Part shown: piece by piece, positions 53,228 through 60,489 of the stretch | Layout of the letters: every line of letters starts with the position of its first letter | How positions within the stretch are numbered: position 1 is the stretch's first letter | From: Myxococcales bacterium | GTDB taxonomy: Bacteria; Myxococcota_A; Bradymonadia; UBA7976; UBA1532 | Assembly (NCBI GenBank): GCA_009692505.1 | Contig: SHZC01000009.1 | Coordinates: forward strand, 1-60,489 | Reading direction: 5' to 3' | DNA length: 60,489 nt | Notes under the pieces: generated by a model | The model's input: the letters and a program-made list of their open reading frames with translations, nothing else | Told to the model about the DNA's origin: nothing | Database searches by the model: none | Translations under genes and position numbers: made by a program

Positions 53228-54315
53228 TGCGGCGAAGGATAACGAATTCGTCCACGAATACGCACATCTTCGGCGAGCGCCGTGAACTCGACGTCGTCGA
53301 GGCGGACGGCAGAGGTCAGGGAGGTCAGCGTCTTCAAGGCAAAGGCCGGCCGCCCCTCACCGATGATGACGGGCGCCACGTATTGGCAGAGCTCGTCGGC
53401 GCAGCGGGCTTCAAGCAAGGCCCCGTGTAGCCGGCCGCCCCCTTCGACGACCACCAGGACGTGCCCGAGCGCGGCGAGACGCTCAAGCACAGAGGGGAGG
53501 TGAAGGCCGCCGAAACCATCGCCCGGGACGTTCTCCACTCGCGCGCCGGACTCGGCGATCGCGTCCCTTCGATGGACCTCTGCTTCGGCTCGGCAGAAGA
53601 CGATCGCGAGCGGGCCCAAGACCTTCGCCGTGCTCGGTGTCCGCAGCAGGGGGTCGAGTACGACGCGAACCGGGTCGTTGCCGGGGGCCTCGCGAACCGT
53701 GAGGCTCGGGTCATCGGCGAGCACCGTGGCCGCGCCCACGAGCACAGCGTCGGCTCGGGCCCGGAGCGCGTGAACATCGGCCCTCGCCGCGGGTCCGGTC
53801 AGCCACTTCGACTCGCCCGAAGGGGTGGCGATGCGGCCGTCGAGGCTTGTGGCGACCTTCAAGGTGACCCAGGAACGCCGATCCAGGATGAACCGTTCGA
53901 AGGGGGCGATGGCGCGCGCGCAGTCGCTCGACAGGGGCCCCCAGGCGGTCTCGACCCCGGCGTCGGCCAACTGCTTCATGCCGCGCCCCGCGACGAGGGG
54001 GTTTGGATCGACGACGCCGGCAAAGACGCGTGCAACCCCGGCGGCGATGAGCGCGTCGGTGCACGGTGGGGTGCGCCCATGGTGGCAGCAGGGCTCCAGC
54101 GTGACGTAGACGTCGGCACCCCGTGCGGCCTCACCCGCTGCGAGGATGGCCATGACCTCGGCGTGCGCGTGCCCGGTTCGCTGCGTGACGCCCTCGCCGA
54201 CGATGCGACCCTCCCGGACCACGACGCAGCCCACGAGGGGGTTGGGGCTCGTTCGATGGGTGGCGGCCGCGCGAAGCTCGAGCGCGCGGGCCATGAAGCG
54301 CGGCTCGGCGGTCAC
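53179..54315 (-). CDS. ribD: Bifunctional pyrimidine deaminase/reductase RibD
   Basis: A 378-residue two-domain enzyme. The deaminase zinc site is GHAHAEVMA (residues 48-56) with EPCCHHGRTPPC (Cys76, Cys85). The reductase half starts near 147 (WVTLKVATSLDGRIATPSG) and includes WLTGPAARADVHALR and DAVLVGAATVLADDPSLTVR. It carries out the second and third steps of riboflavin synthesis. The C-terminus overlaps the start of ribE. Its ATG overlaps the stop of nrdR by 4 bases. Confidence 0.93.
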   Translation of the reverse strand: MTAEPRFMARALELRAAATHRTSPNPLVGCVVVREGRIVGEGVTQRTGHAHAEVMAILAAGEAARGADVYVTLEPCCHHGRTPPCTDALIAAGVARVFAGVVDPNPLVAGRGMKQLADAGVETAWGPLSSDCARAIAPFERFILDRRSWVTLKVATSLDGRIATPSGESKWLTGPAARADVHALRARADAVLVGAATVLADDPSLTVREAPGNDPVRVVLDPLLRTPSTAKVLGPLAIVFCRAEAEVHRRDAIAESGARVENVPGDGFGGLHLPSVLERLAALGHVLVVVEGGGRLHGALLEARCADELCQYVAPVIIGEGRPAFALKTLTSLTSAVRLDDVEFTALAEDVRIRGRIRYPSPQCSPDSSSAVGSFFVA

Positions 54316-54788
54316 GTCCCGCCTTTACGCTCTTCCCGCCGGTCGACGAGGCTCGCGAGCTCCGATACGAACTCCTTGACGTCCCCGAACTGGCGGTAGA
54401 CCGAGACGAACCGAACGTAGGCCACCTCGTCGATGTGGCGAATGGACTCCATGACGGTCTCGCCGATGGCCCCCGACGTCACCTCCCGCTCCGAGAGATC
54501 GGCGACGTGACGCTCAACGTGGTCGACGAGGCCGTCGATAATCGACTCGCTGACGTCGCGCTTCTTGAAGGCGAGGTGCAGGCCGCGCCGGACCTTTTCG
54601 CGGTCAAAGGTCTCCCGCCGCCCGTCCCGCTTGACCACGGACGGGAAGAGGTCCTCGACGCGCTCGAACGTGGTGAAGCGTCGCTCGCACTTCTCGCAGC
54701 TCCGTCTCCGCCGAACCGAGGGCGTGTCCCTGACGACGCGGGAGTCGATGACCTTGGTACCTTCGACCTTGCAGAAGGGGCAATTCAT
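54312..54788 (-). CDS. nrdR: Transcriptional repressor NrdR
   Basis: A 158-residue protein with the N-terminal zinc ribbon MNCPFCKVEGTKVIDSR with Cys3, Cys6, Cys31 and Cys34 (SCEKCERRFTTFERVE), then an ATP-cone (VVKRDGRRETFDREKVRRGL) and a helical C-terminus. It represses ribonucleotide reductase genes in response to nucleotide levels. No NrdR-box pair was noticed in the window. Confidence 0.96.
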   Translation of the reverse strand: MNCPFCKVEGTKVIDSRVVRDTPSVRRRRSCEKCERRFTTFERVEDLFPSVVKRDGRRETFDREKVRRGLHLAFKKRDVSESIIDGLVDHVERHVADLSEREVTSGAIGETVMESIRHIDEVAYVRFVSVYRQFGDVKEFVSELASLVDRREERKGGT

Positions 54789-54790
54789 TC

Positions 54791-55243
54791 TCAGGTCCGC
54801 CCGCGGTCGAGCAACGTGAGCTTCAAGACCCGATCGGCGTGGCGACCACCCTCGAAGCGACCGGAGAGGAAGGCGTCGAGCGCCGAGAGGGCGACCGACT
54901 CGCCGAGGACCCGTGAGCCCAGGCAGACGATGTTGGCGTCGTTGTGCGCGCGGGCCATTCGAGCCGTGAAGTCGTCGTGAACGAGCGCGGCTCTGGCACC
55001 GGCGACCTTATTGGCGGCGATGGACATCCCGATGCCGCTCCCGCAGATCAAGACCCCGAGCTCGGCCCGCCCGTCAGCGACCGCGAGAGCGACGGCGGCG
55101 GCGTGATCCGGATAGTCGACGCGGGCCTCGGAGTCGGGACCGAGATCGAGGAGCTCATCGGAGCTCCGGGATTGGCGAAGATGATCGACGACGATCCGCT
55201 TGAGGGCGAAGCCGGCGTGATCCGAAGCGAGGGCGATGCGCAT
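54791..55243 (-). CDS. rpiB: Ribose-5-phosphate isomerase B
   Basis: A 150-residue RpiB/LacAB family isomerase: MRIALASDHAGFALK with Asp8-His9, DYPDHAAAVALAVADG, catalytic Cys67 in LICGSGIGMSIAANK and His100 in ARAHNDANIVCLG. It interconverts ribose 5-phosphate and ribulose 5-phosphate, the latter feeding the DHBP synthase of RibBA two genes on in the same run. Confidence 0.94.
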   Translation of the reverse strand: MRIALASDHAGFALKRIVVDHLRQSRSSDELLDLGPDSEARVDYPDHAAAVALAVADGRAELGVLICGSGIGMSIAANKVAGARAALVHDDFTARMARAHNDANIVCLGSRVLGESVALSALDAFLSGRFEGGRHADRVLKLTLLDRGRT

Positions 55244-55262
55244 TTCGTTCTCCTCCGCGGCT

Positions 55263-56510
55263 TCAGTCGTCGAACCGCCGAAACGCCAGGCTCACGTTGG
55301 TCCCGCCGAAGCCGAAGCTGTTGGACAAGGCCACCTTGAATCGCTCGCGGCGGGCGGTGTTCGGAACATAGTCGAGGTCGCACGCGGGATCGGGGACCTC
55401 GTAATTCGTGGTCGGGGGCACCTCGCCCCGCACGAGCGTGAGCAGCGTGAAGGCGGCCTCCACGGCACCGGCCGCCCCCAAGAGGTGTCCCGTCATGGAC
55501 TTCGTGCTGCTGACCATGAGGCGGTCGGCGTGCTCGCCGAAGACCTTGCGGATGGCCAGGGTCTCGATGGCGTCGTTGAAGGGCGTCGAGGTGCCGTGGG
55601 CGTTGATATAGCCCACGTCGCCGGGCTCCAAGCCGCCGTCGGCCAAGGTTCGCTGCATCGCCAAACAAGCGCCTCGGCCTGCGGGATCGGGGGCGGTCAT
55701 GTGAAACGCGTCCGCCGACTGCCCATAGCCGACGATCTCCCCGTAGATGCGTGCGCCGCGAGCCTTGGCCACCTCGAGCGCCTCGAGGACCAGGACCCCG
55801 GCGCCCTCGGCGGCCACGAAGCCATCCCGGCGCGCGTCGAACGGACGGCTCGCGTGGGTCGGGTCGTCGTTGCGGGTAGACAGCGCCTTCATATTGGCGA
55901 ATCCGGAGATGCCCAGGGGCGTGATGGTCGCCTCAGCCCCCCCGGCGAACATGAGATCGGCGTCCCCCCAAGCGATGAGGCGGGCGGCGTCCCCGATGCA
56001 GTGAGCGCCCGTCGCGCAGGCCGAGACGGCGCTCGCGTTGGGGCCGTGCGCGCCGTAGAGCATGGAGACGTGGCCCGGGGCGAGGTTGATGATCAGGCGC
56101 GGGATCGTGAACGGGCTGACGCGGCCGGGGCCCTTGTCGCGCAGCGTGTCGAGCGCGTCCTCCATGGTGCTCAAGCCACCGAGGCCCGAGCCGATGGCGA
56201 CCCCGGCGCGCTCGCCATCAATGAGCGGCATCGGGAGTCCGGCGTCATCTCCGGCGAGGCGAGCGGCGGCCACGGCAAACTGGATAAACGGATCCATCCG
56301 CTTCTGGTCCTTGCGGGCGATGAAGACCGAAGGATCAAAGCCACGGACCTCACCTGCGATGAGCACGTCGTGCCCGGTCGTATCGAACCGCGTGATGGGC
56401 CCGATGCCGCTCGTGCCTGAGAGCAACGTCGACCAATTAGCTTCGAGCCCGACCCCCAGAGGCGTCACGAGGCCGATGCCGGTCACGACCACCCGGCGGC
56501 CTTTAGCCAC
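55263..56510 (-). CDS. fabF: 3-oxoacyl-[ACP] synthase II (FabF)
   Basis: A 415-residue condensing enzyme for fatty acid elongation. Catalytic Cys165 ([11 protein letters not shown]), His305 ([11 protein letters not shown]) and His342 ([11 protein letters not shown]) are present, as is the C-terminal [13 protein letters not shown]. It lies directly after acpP in the order of transcription. The GTG or ATG start is settled by the conserved [11 protein letters not shown] beginning. Confidence 0.96.
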   Translation of the reverse strand: MAKGRRVVVTGIGLVTPLGVGLEANWSTLLSGTSGIGPITRFDTTGHDVLIAGEVRGFDPSVFIARKDQKRMDPFIQFAVAAARLAGDDAGLPMPLIDGERAGVAIGSGLGGLSTMEDALDTLRDKGPGRVSPFTIPRLIINLAPGHVSMLYGAHGPNASAVSACATGAHCIGDAARLIAWGDADLMFAGGAEATITPLGISGFANMKALSTRNDDPTHASRPFDARRDGFVAAEGAGVLVLEALEVAKARGARIYGEIVGYGQSADAFHMTAPDPAGRGACLAMQRTLADGGLEPGDVGYINAHGTSTPFNDAIETLAIRKVFGEHADRLMVSSTKSMTGHLLGAAGAVEAAFTLLTLVRGEVPPTTNYEVPDPACDLDYVPNTARRERFKVALSNSFGFGGTNVSLAFRRFDD

Positions 56511-56542
56511 GGCTTAGCGCAGTCCTGGAAGAGGTTTACGCA

Positions 56543-56779
56543 TTACGCCAGGTGCTCCTGGATGTAGTTGATGGCGTCTTGAACCGTGCGAAGGTTCTCC
56601 GCTTCTTCATCGGGGATCTCCACGTCGAAGGTCTCCTCCATCGCCATGACCAGCTCGACGATGTCGAGTGAGTCGGCGCCCAAGTCGTCGACGAACGACG
56701 CCTCGGGGGTGATTTCATCTTCGCTGACGTCGAGTTGCTCGACGATAATTTGCTTGACGCGCTCTTCGATGCTCGCCAT
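56543..56779 (-). CDS. acpP: Acyl carrier protein
   Basis: A 78-residue acidic protein: [18 protein letters not shown] then the phosphopantetheine site Ser37 in [16 protein letters not shown]. The longer frame with a further 22 residues is Arg/Ser-rich and not family-like. It sits between fabH and fabF; fabD and fabG, often nearby, are not here. Confidence 0.95.
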   Translation of the reverse strand: MASIEERVKQIIVEQLDVSEDEITPEASFVDDLGADSLDIVELVMAMEETFDVEIPDEEAENLRTVQDAINYIQEHLA

Positions 56780-56855
56780 GGACACAGCCTCATTTTTGGA
56801 CCGCTCGGGGCGCGGATTAGAGCCCTGCCCCGCGGACGAGGTCAAGCGGAATTGC

Positions 56856-57818
56856 TCAGGCCTGATACGTCGACGCGCCCCAGGTCAGTCCAGCACCGAG
56901 CGCGACGAACAAGACCCGCTGCCCAGGCTCTATTCGTCCAGCTCTGAGAGCCTCGTCCAGGGCCATCGGGATGCTCGCCGCGCTCGTATTGCCGCAGCGG
57001 TCCAGGTTGATGACCAGCTTGCTCATGGGCACGTCGGCCCGCTTGGCCACGGCCTCGAGCAGCCGTTTATTCGCTTGATGGGGGACCACCCAGTCGAGGG
57101 ACTCGGGCTCAAAGCCGGCCTCGGCGACGACCTGCCGAATGATCTCCGAGAGGTGCACGACCGCCTGACGAAAGACCTCTCGGCCTTGCATTCGCACCTT
57201 CGGGCGTCCGCCACTTTCGGGGGCCTCCTCAAGGTGAAGCAGGTGGGCGAGCGCGCCGTTCGTGCCGAAGCGTCCGATGGAGAGCCCGGTCTCGGTGTCC
57301 GTCTCGACCGCGCTGAGGACCACGGCGCCGGCCCCGTCTCCGAAGAGGACGCAGGTGTCGCGGTCGGTGTAGTCGACGACGCGGGAGAGCAGCTCCGCCC
57401 CGATGACGAGGACGTGCCTCGCGGTCCCGGCGAGGAGCGACGCGCGGCCGACCTCGAGAGCGTAAACGAAGCCAGCGCAGGCCGCGCCGAGATCGAAGGC
57501 GCCGCAGGTGAGGCCGAGGCTGTGCGCGACCCGCGTGGCGGTGGCCGGCATCCGCTCGTCGGGCGTGACCGTGGCAACGATGAGCAGGCCAATGTCCGTC
57601 GCCGAGACGTTCGCCGCCGCCATCGCTCGTCGCCCGGCCTCCGCTGCGAGCCCGCTCGTCGTCTCGTCACTCGAGGCGATGTGGCGTGTATGTATGCCCG
57701 TTCGCTCGACGATCCAGGCGTCCGTGGTCGAGACGAGCCTCTGCAGATCGGCGTTGGTCAACACCCCCTCGGGCACACATCGGCCTGTGCCGGTGATGAC
57801 GGCGCGTATGGGCTTCAT
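56856..57818 (-). CDS. fabH: 3-oxoacyl-[ACP] synthase III (FabH)
   Basis: A 320-residue enzyme starting fatty acid synthesis by joining acetyl-CoA and malonyl-ACP. Cys114 ([12 protein letters not shown]), His247 ([11 protein letters not shown]) and Asn277 ([13 protein letters not shown]) are in place, as is [14 protein letters not shown]. It follows plsX by 7 bases, the usual plsX-fabH order. Confidence 0.96.
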   Translation of the reverse strand: MKPIRAVITGTGRCVPEGVLTNADLQRLVSTTDAWIVERTGIHTRHIASSDETTSGLAAEAGRRAMAAANVSATDIGLLIVATVTPDERMPATATRVAHSLGLTCGAFDLGAACAGFVYALEVGRASLLAGTARHVLVIGAELLSRVVDYTDRDTCVLFGDGAGAVVLSAVETDTETGLSIGRFGTNGALAHLLHLEEAPESGGRPKVRMQGREVFRQAVVHLSEIIRQVVAEAGFEPESLDWVVPHQANKRLLEAVAKRADVPMSKLVINLDRCGNTSAASIPMALDEALRAGRIEPGQRVLFVALGAGLTWGASTYQA

Positions 57819-57825
57819 GGGGACC

Positions 57826-58875
57826 TCAGACCGCCGCGCCGAGCGTCAGCGCGCGCTCAAGCTCACCGACGAGCGAGAGCGCCGCGTGCTCTCGCGTGGC
57901 CCGAATCGCGCTGGCGATCGCTGAAGCGTCCGACGCCCCGTGAGCGGCCAGCGCGAGGCCGTTGAGGCCCAGGATGGGGGCCCCACCCACGTTCGCCCAG
58001 TCGAGCTCGGCGCGCAGAGAAGTCAACGATCTTCGGACGAGCAGCGCGCCGATCGTGCCGAGCGGATCGCGGCGGATCGCCAGCTTGACCTTGTCCATGA
58101 GCGCGAGCGCGATGCCCTCGGTCAGCTTCAACGTGACATTGCCGAGGAAACCGTCGGTGACCACGACGTCGATCTCGCCCTTCGGCACGTCCCGTCCCTC
58201 GATGAACCCCACGAAGACCCAGCTTGGGTGTTGAATCGCGCGAAGGCGCTCGAGGGTCTCGCGTAAGACCTCGGTGCCCTTGGAGTCCTCGGTGCCGTTG
58301 GACAGAAGCCCCACTCTTGGGTGCTCGCAGCCGAGGCGGGCTTGGGCGAGCGTCGCGCCCATGAGCGCGAACTGCACGAGGTGACCGCTGCGGCACTCCA
58401 CGTTCGCCCCGGCGTCCACAAGGACGACTGGTTTGACCTTCGTCGGCAAGACGGCGGCGATGGCCGGGCGGTCGCAGCCGGCGATGCGGCCGAGCGTCAA
58501 CATGGACACGGCGAGGAGGGCGCCGCTGTTGCCCGCCGACACGACGCCGCAGGCCAGGCCGTCCCGGACGCGGCGCACGGCGACATGGAGCGAGCTGTGC
58601 CGCTGGGAGCGGGCCGCTTTGGCGGGAGACGCATCCATGGCGATGACGTCGCTCGCGTGCGCGACATCAATGCCCGGCGGCCTGTGCTTCAGCCGGGCGA
58701 GAGAGTTGCCCAGCAGGCCGGCATCACCGACGAGCGTCACCGGGCCGAAGCCGTCGTTACAGGCGCGGACGGCCCCCTCCACAACGGCGTCGGGTGCGCG
58801 GTCGCCCCCCATCGCATCCAAGGCGACCGGGAGGAGAGGGAGGACCGGCGGACGCCCCGAGACCGTTTCGCTCAG
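57826..58875 (-). CDS. plsX: Phosphate acyltransferase PlsX
   Basis: A protein of about 349 residues making acyl-phosphate from acyl-ACP for phospholipid synthesis. The opening LPVALDAMGGDRAPDAVVEG and VALVPTKVKPVVLVDAGANVEC-like and DVVVTDGFLGNVTLKLTEG stretches are diagnostic. No ATG, GTG or TTG precedes the conserved first strand in frame after rpmF, so I use CTG at 58875, whose bases overlap the rpmF stop (CTGA); TTG inside the first strand (about 58821) would cut it. The start is therefore uncertain, the identity is not. Confidence 0.88.
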   Translation of the reverse strand: MSETVSGRPPVLPLLPVALDAMGGDRAPDAVVEGAVRACNDGFGPVTLVGDAGLLGNSLARLKHRPPGIDVAHASDVIAMDASPAKAARSQRHSSLHVAVRRVRDGLACGVVSAGNSGALLAVSMLTLGRIAGCDRPAIAAVLPTKVKPVVLVDAGANVECRSGHLVQFALMGATLAQARLGCEHPRVGLLSNGTEDSKGTEVLRETLERLRAIQHPSWVFVGFIEGRDVPKGEIDVVVTDGFLGNVTLKLTEGIALALMDKVKLAIRRDPLGTIGALLVRRSLTSLRAELDWANVGGAPILGLNGLALAAHGASDASAIASAIRATREHAALSLVGELERALTLGAAV

Positions 58876-59060
58876 CCCTCGACCTCTTTGGTCTCGAGCA
58901 CGTAGCGGTCGTCGTACCAGCCGCACGCACCGCAGATGCGGTGAGGCTGCTTGGGCGCCGTACACTTCGAGCAAGCATTGAAGACCGCCGCGCTGATCTT
59001 GTAGGTGGCGCGGCGCATATCGCGCTTGGATCGAGACTTTCTTTTCTTCGGTACTGCCAC
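58872..59060 (-). CDS. rpmF: 50S ribosomal protein L32
   Basis: A 62-residue protein: MAVPKKRKSRSKRDMRRATY then a zinc ribbon with four Cys (ACSKC and ICGAC). L32 next to DUF177 and plsX-fabH is the standard bacterial cluster. A GGAGG precedes the ATG. Confidence 0.97.
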   Translation of the reverse strand: MAVPKKRKSRSKRDMRRATYKISAAVFNACSKCTAPKQPHRICGACGWYDDRYVLETKEVEG

Positions 59061-59078
59061 GGAGTCCTCCGTTTATTG

Positions 59079-59720
59079 TCAGTTGAGTTTGGCCTTCAAG
59101 GCCAGGAGTGGGGCCCATCGCGGATCGACGGTGTCCTCGTCGGCGCGACCGGCGGAGAGGACCTCTTCGGCGTTCGCGCAGGGGGAACCTTGGGAATCGG
59201 CGCAGTTCGGGTTCATCGGGAGCTCGAGGATCAGAGCCTCTTGCATGAGCGCCCCGAGGTCGATCTTGTCGCCCTCGTAGTGGTCGAGCGCGTCCTTCTC
59301 ATCCTCGGTGGCCGGCTCGTCGCCGTCGTCTTCCGAGGCGACCTTCGGCCTGTCCGCAGGTACGAGCACCCGCTGAACACGAACCCGGACGCTGAGCTGA
59401 CGCGGCTCCAAGCAACGCACGCAGCCAAACTCGACCTCGGCTTCGACATGAGCGTCAACGAAGAGGTCGCGCTTCAGACGATAGACCGTGCCTGAGACTG
59501 TCGCCGGACCCCGGGTTCGATAGCCCAGGTCGCCCACGAGCCCGAGCAGGGCCGGACCGAGCGTATCGACCTCAAGCCGGCCCTCGACATCGCGCGGATC
59601 ATCCGACGTGTCGTCCAGGCGGAACTTGAGTGAGAGGGGGGAGTTCGGGGACACGGAAAGCACACCTACGGCAGAGAGCCGGAATCGAAAGCCGCGGGAG
59701 GCTACGGACGCGGACCCCAT
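59079..59720 (-). CDS. yceD: DUF177 (YceD) family protein
   Basis: A 213-residue acidic protein with the DUF177 pattern: VEFGCVRCLEPRQLSV (CxxC), EDEKDALDHYEGDKIDLGAL and LELPMNPNC near the end. The family is linked with 23S rRNA/large-subunit maturation and sits upstream of rpmF. Start may be ATG at 59720 or an internal GTG near 59663; the family usually begins close to the latter. Confidence 0.88.
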   Translation of the reverse strand: MGSASVASRGFRFRLSAVGVLSVSPNSPLSLKFRLDDTSDDPRDVEGRLEVDTLGPALLGLVGDLGYRTRGPATVSGTVYRLKRDLFVDAHVEAEVEFGCVRCLEPRQLSVRVRVQRVLVPADRPKVASEDDGDEPATEDEKDALDHYEGDKIDLGALMQEALILELPMNPNCADSQGSPCANAEEVLSAGRADEDTVDPRWAPLLALKAKLN

Positions 59721-59766
59721 TTGTCAATCAGGCGCGCTTGGCCGTCAGCTTGAATTGGGCGCGCCG

Positions 59767-60489
59767 TCATGGCCGCTGCTTGATTGCGCGCTCCTGCGAG
59801 GCCCTCGGGATGAGCCAGTGGCTCTCCAAAGCGTCCAGCAACGGACCCAACTCCGGTGGTCGCGCCGCGAACAGGTTCGTCCTCTCTCCGGGATCGCGGC
59901 TGAGGTCGAAGAGCTCGTACTGCTCCCGGTGGGCCCAGCTCTCCGGCCGGTCCAGCAGGTAGGGAAACTCGGTCCAAATGAGGCGCCAGGTGCCGGACTG
60001 GACCATCGAGCCGCGCGGGAACCAGACAGCGACCGTCCTCGGCGCGGCCCCCGGCCCGACGTCCCTCAGCAGGGAGCGGTCCGAAGCCTCGATACCGGCC
60101 CAATCGTACAAAGTCGCCGCCAGTTGTCCGTTCGAGACAGAAGCATCGAGGGTCAGCCCCGGCGTGAAACCCTTGCCGATGAGCAGGAGCGGGACGTGGT
60201 GCGCCGGGCCATAGAGCGAGCGGCCGTGCCCGACGGCGCCGTGATCCCCGAACGACTCGCCGTGGTCCGCCGTGACGACGATCAGGGACTCCCGCCCGCT
60301 CCCATGTCGCTCGATGGTGGATGCGATGGCCTGGAGCTGCTCGTCCGCGGCCCGCACGGCGCGGCGGTACAGGCGTTGCCGGCCCTCGACGTCGACTTGC
60401 GCGCCGCTCCCCAACTCGAGGCGGAACTTGTCGTTGTCGGCTGCGACCTCCTCGGCGCGAGAGGTCGGCAGCGTCTTTGCGCGGTACGG
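59767..60489 (-). CDS. Sulfatase/alkaline-phosphatase superfamily protein, partial (5' end beyond window)
   Basis: The open frame enters from the right edge; 240 codons are visible. It contains the sulfatase-family metal and substrate region LIVVTADHGESFGDHG and HGRSLYGPAHHVPLLLIG, then a typical C-terminal DLSRDPGERTNLFAARPPEL as in arylsulfatases. The formylglycine motif would lie outside the window. It precedes DUF177 on the same strand. Confidence 0.82.
   Translation of the reverse strand, partial: PYRAKTLPTSRAEEVAADNDKFRLELGSGAQVDVEGRQRLYRRAVRAADEQLQAIASTIERHGSGRESLIVVTADHGESFGDHGAVGHGRSLYGPAHHVPLLLIGKGFTPGLTLDASVSNGQLAATLYDWAGIEASDRSLLRDVGPGAAPRTVAVWFPRGSMVQSGTWRLIWTEFPYLLDRPESWAHREQYELFDLSRDPGERTNLFAARPPELGPLLDALESHWLIPRASQERAIKQRP

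Noticed and set aside
54280..54330. Possible FMN riboswitch upstream of the rib genes
   Set aside because: nrdR and ribD overlap by 4 bases and there is no leader of suitable length in the run.

Overview
The window is GC-rich, gene-dense bacterial chromosome with no rRNA, tRNA, CRISPR array or insertion sequence that I can recognise. Several features suggest a myxobacterium-like (Myxococcota) host: many large secreted lipoproteins with Asp-rich or thrombospondin-type-3-like repeats and Gly-Gly-rich linkers, a microcompartment locus whose gene order matches my recollection of Haliangium ochraceum, a complete oleABCD operon, and frequent GTG and TTG starts. The taxon is an inference from content; no marker gene was searched.

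Layout. 1-17.4 kb: a hydrolase-like lipoprotein with an outer-membrane barrel protein, an acyl-CoA synthetase, a free-standing LeuA regulatory domain, two lipoproteins (one with nine Cys/Asp repeats), an NCS1 transporter, a MOSC protein and a FadB/FadA-type beta-oxidation pair. 17.4-18.9 kb: an eroded defence-like remnant with a frameshifted DUF1016/YhcG nuclease gene. 18.9-23.3 kb: a parvulin-type peptidyl-prolyl isomerase, then a MotA-like protein with two consecutive MotB-like partners and a membrane-anchored protein. 23.3-26.7 kb: a compact microcompartment operon (BMC-T, BMC-H, BMC-P, CoA-acylating-type aldehyde dehydrogenase, BMC-T) with a promoter-like site and no other recognisable core enzyme. 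26.7-35 kb: PilZ protein, lipoproteins, rpsT, holA, lptE, and a large thrombospondin-3-like lipoprotein. 35-39.7 kb: oleABCD for long-chain olefin synthesis, each gene overlapping the next by 4 bases. 39.8-49.7 kb: a nucleotidyltransferase two-gene module, a DUF3015/DUF4105 pair, a 2OG-Fe(II) oxygenase, an HExxH metallopeptidase-like protein, and a FloA/NfeD pair. 49.7-60.5 kb: a long minus-strand housekeeping run, read from high to low coordinates: sulfatase (partial), DUF177, rpmF, plsX, fabH, acpP, fabF, rpiB, nrdR, ribD, ribE, ribBA, ribH, nusB and a signal-peptidase-like gene.

Most interesting points: the minimal microcompartment operon; two housekeeping-family proteins in the riboflavin/nusB run that have lost their catalytic residues (the signal-peptidase-like protein has His and Arg in place of the Ser/Lys dyad, and the GTP cyclohydrolase II half of RibBA has lost all three zinc cysteines); the MotA-MotB-MotB arrangement; the stand-alone LeuA domain; and many perfect or near-perfect short tandem duplications, mostly in frame.
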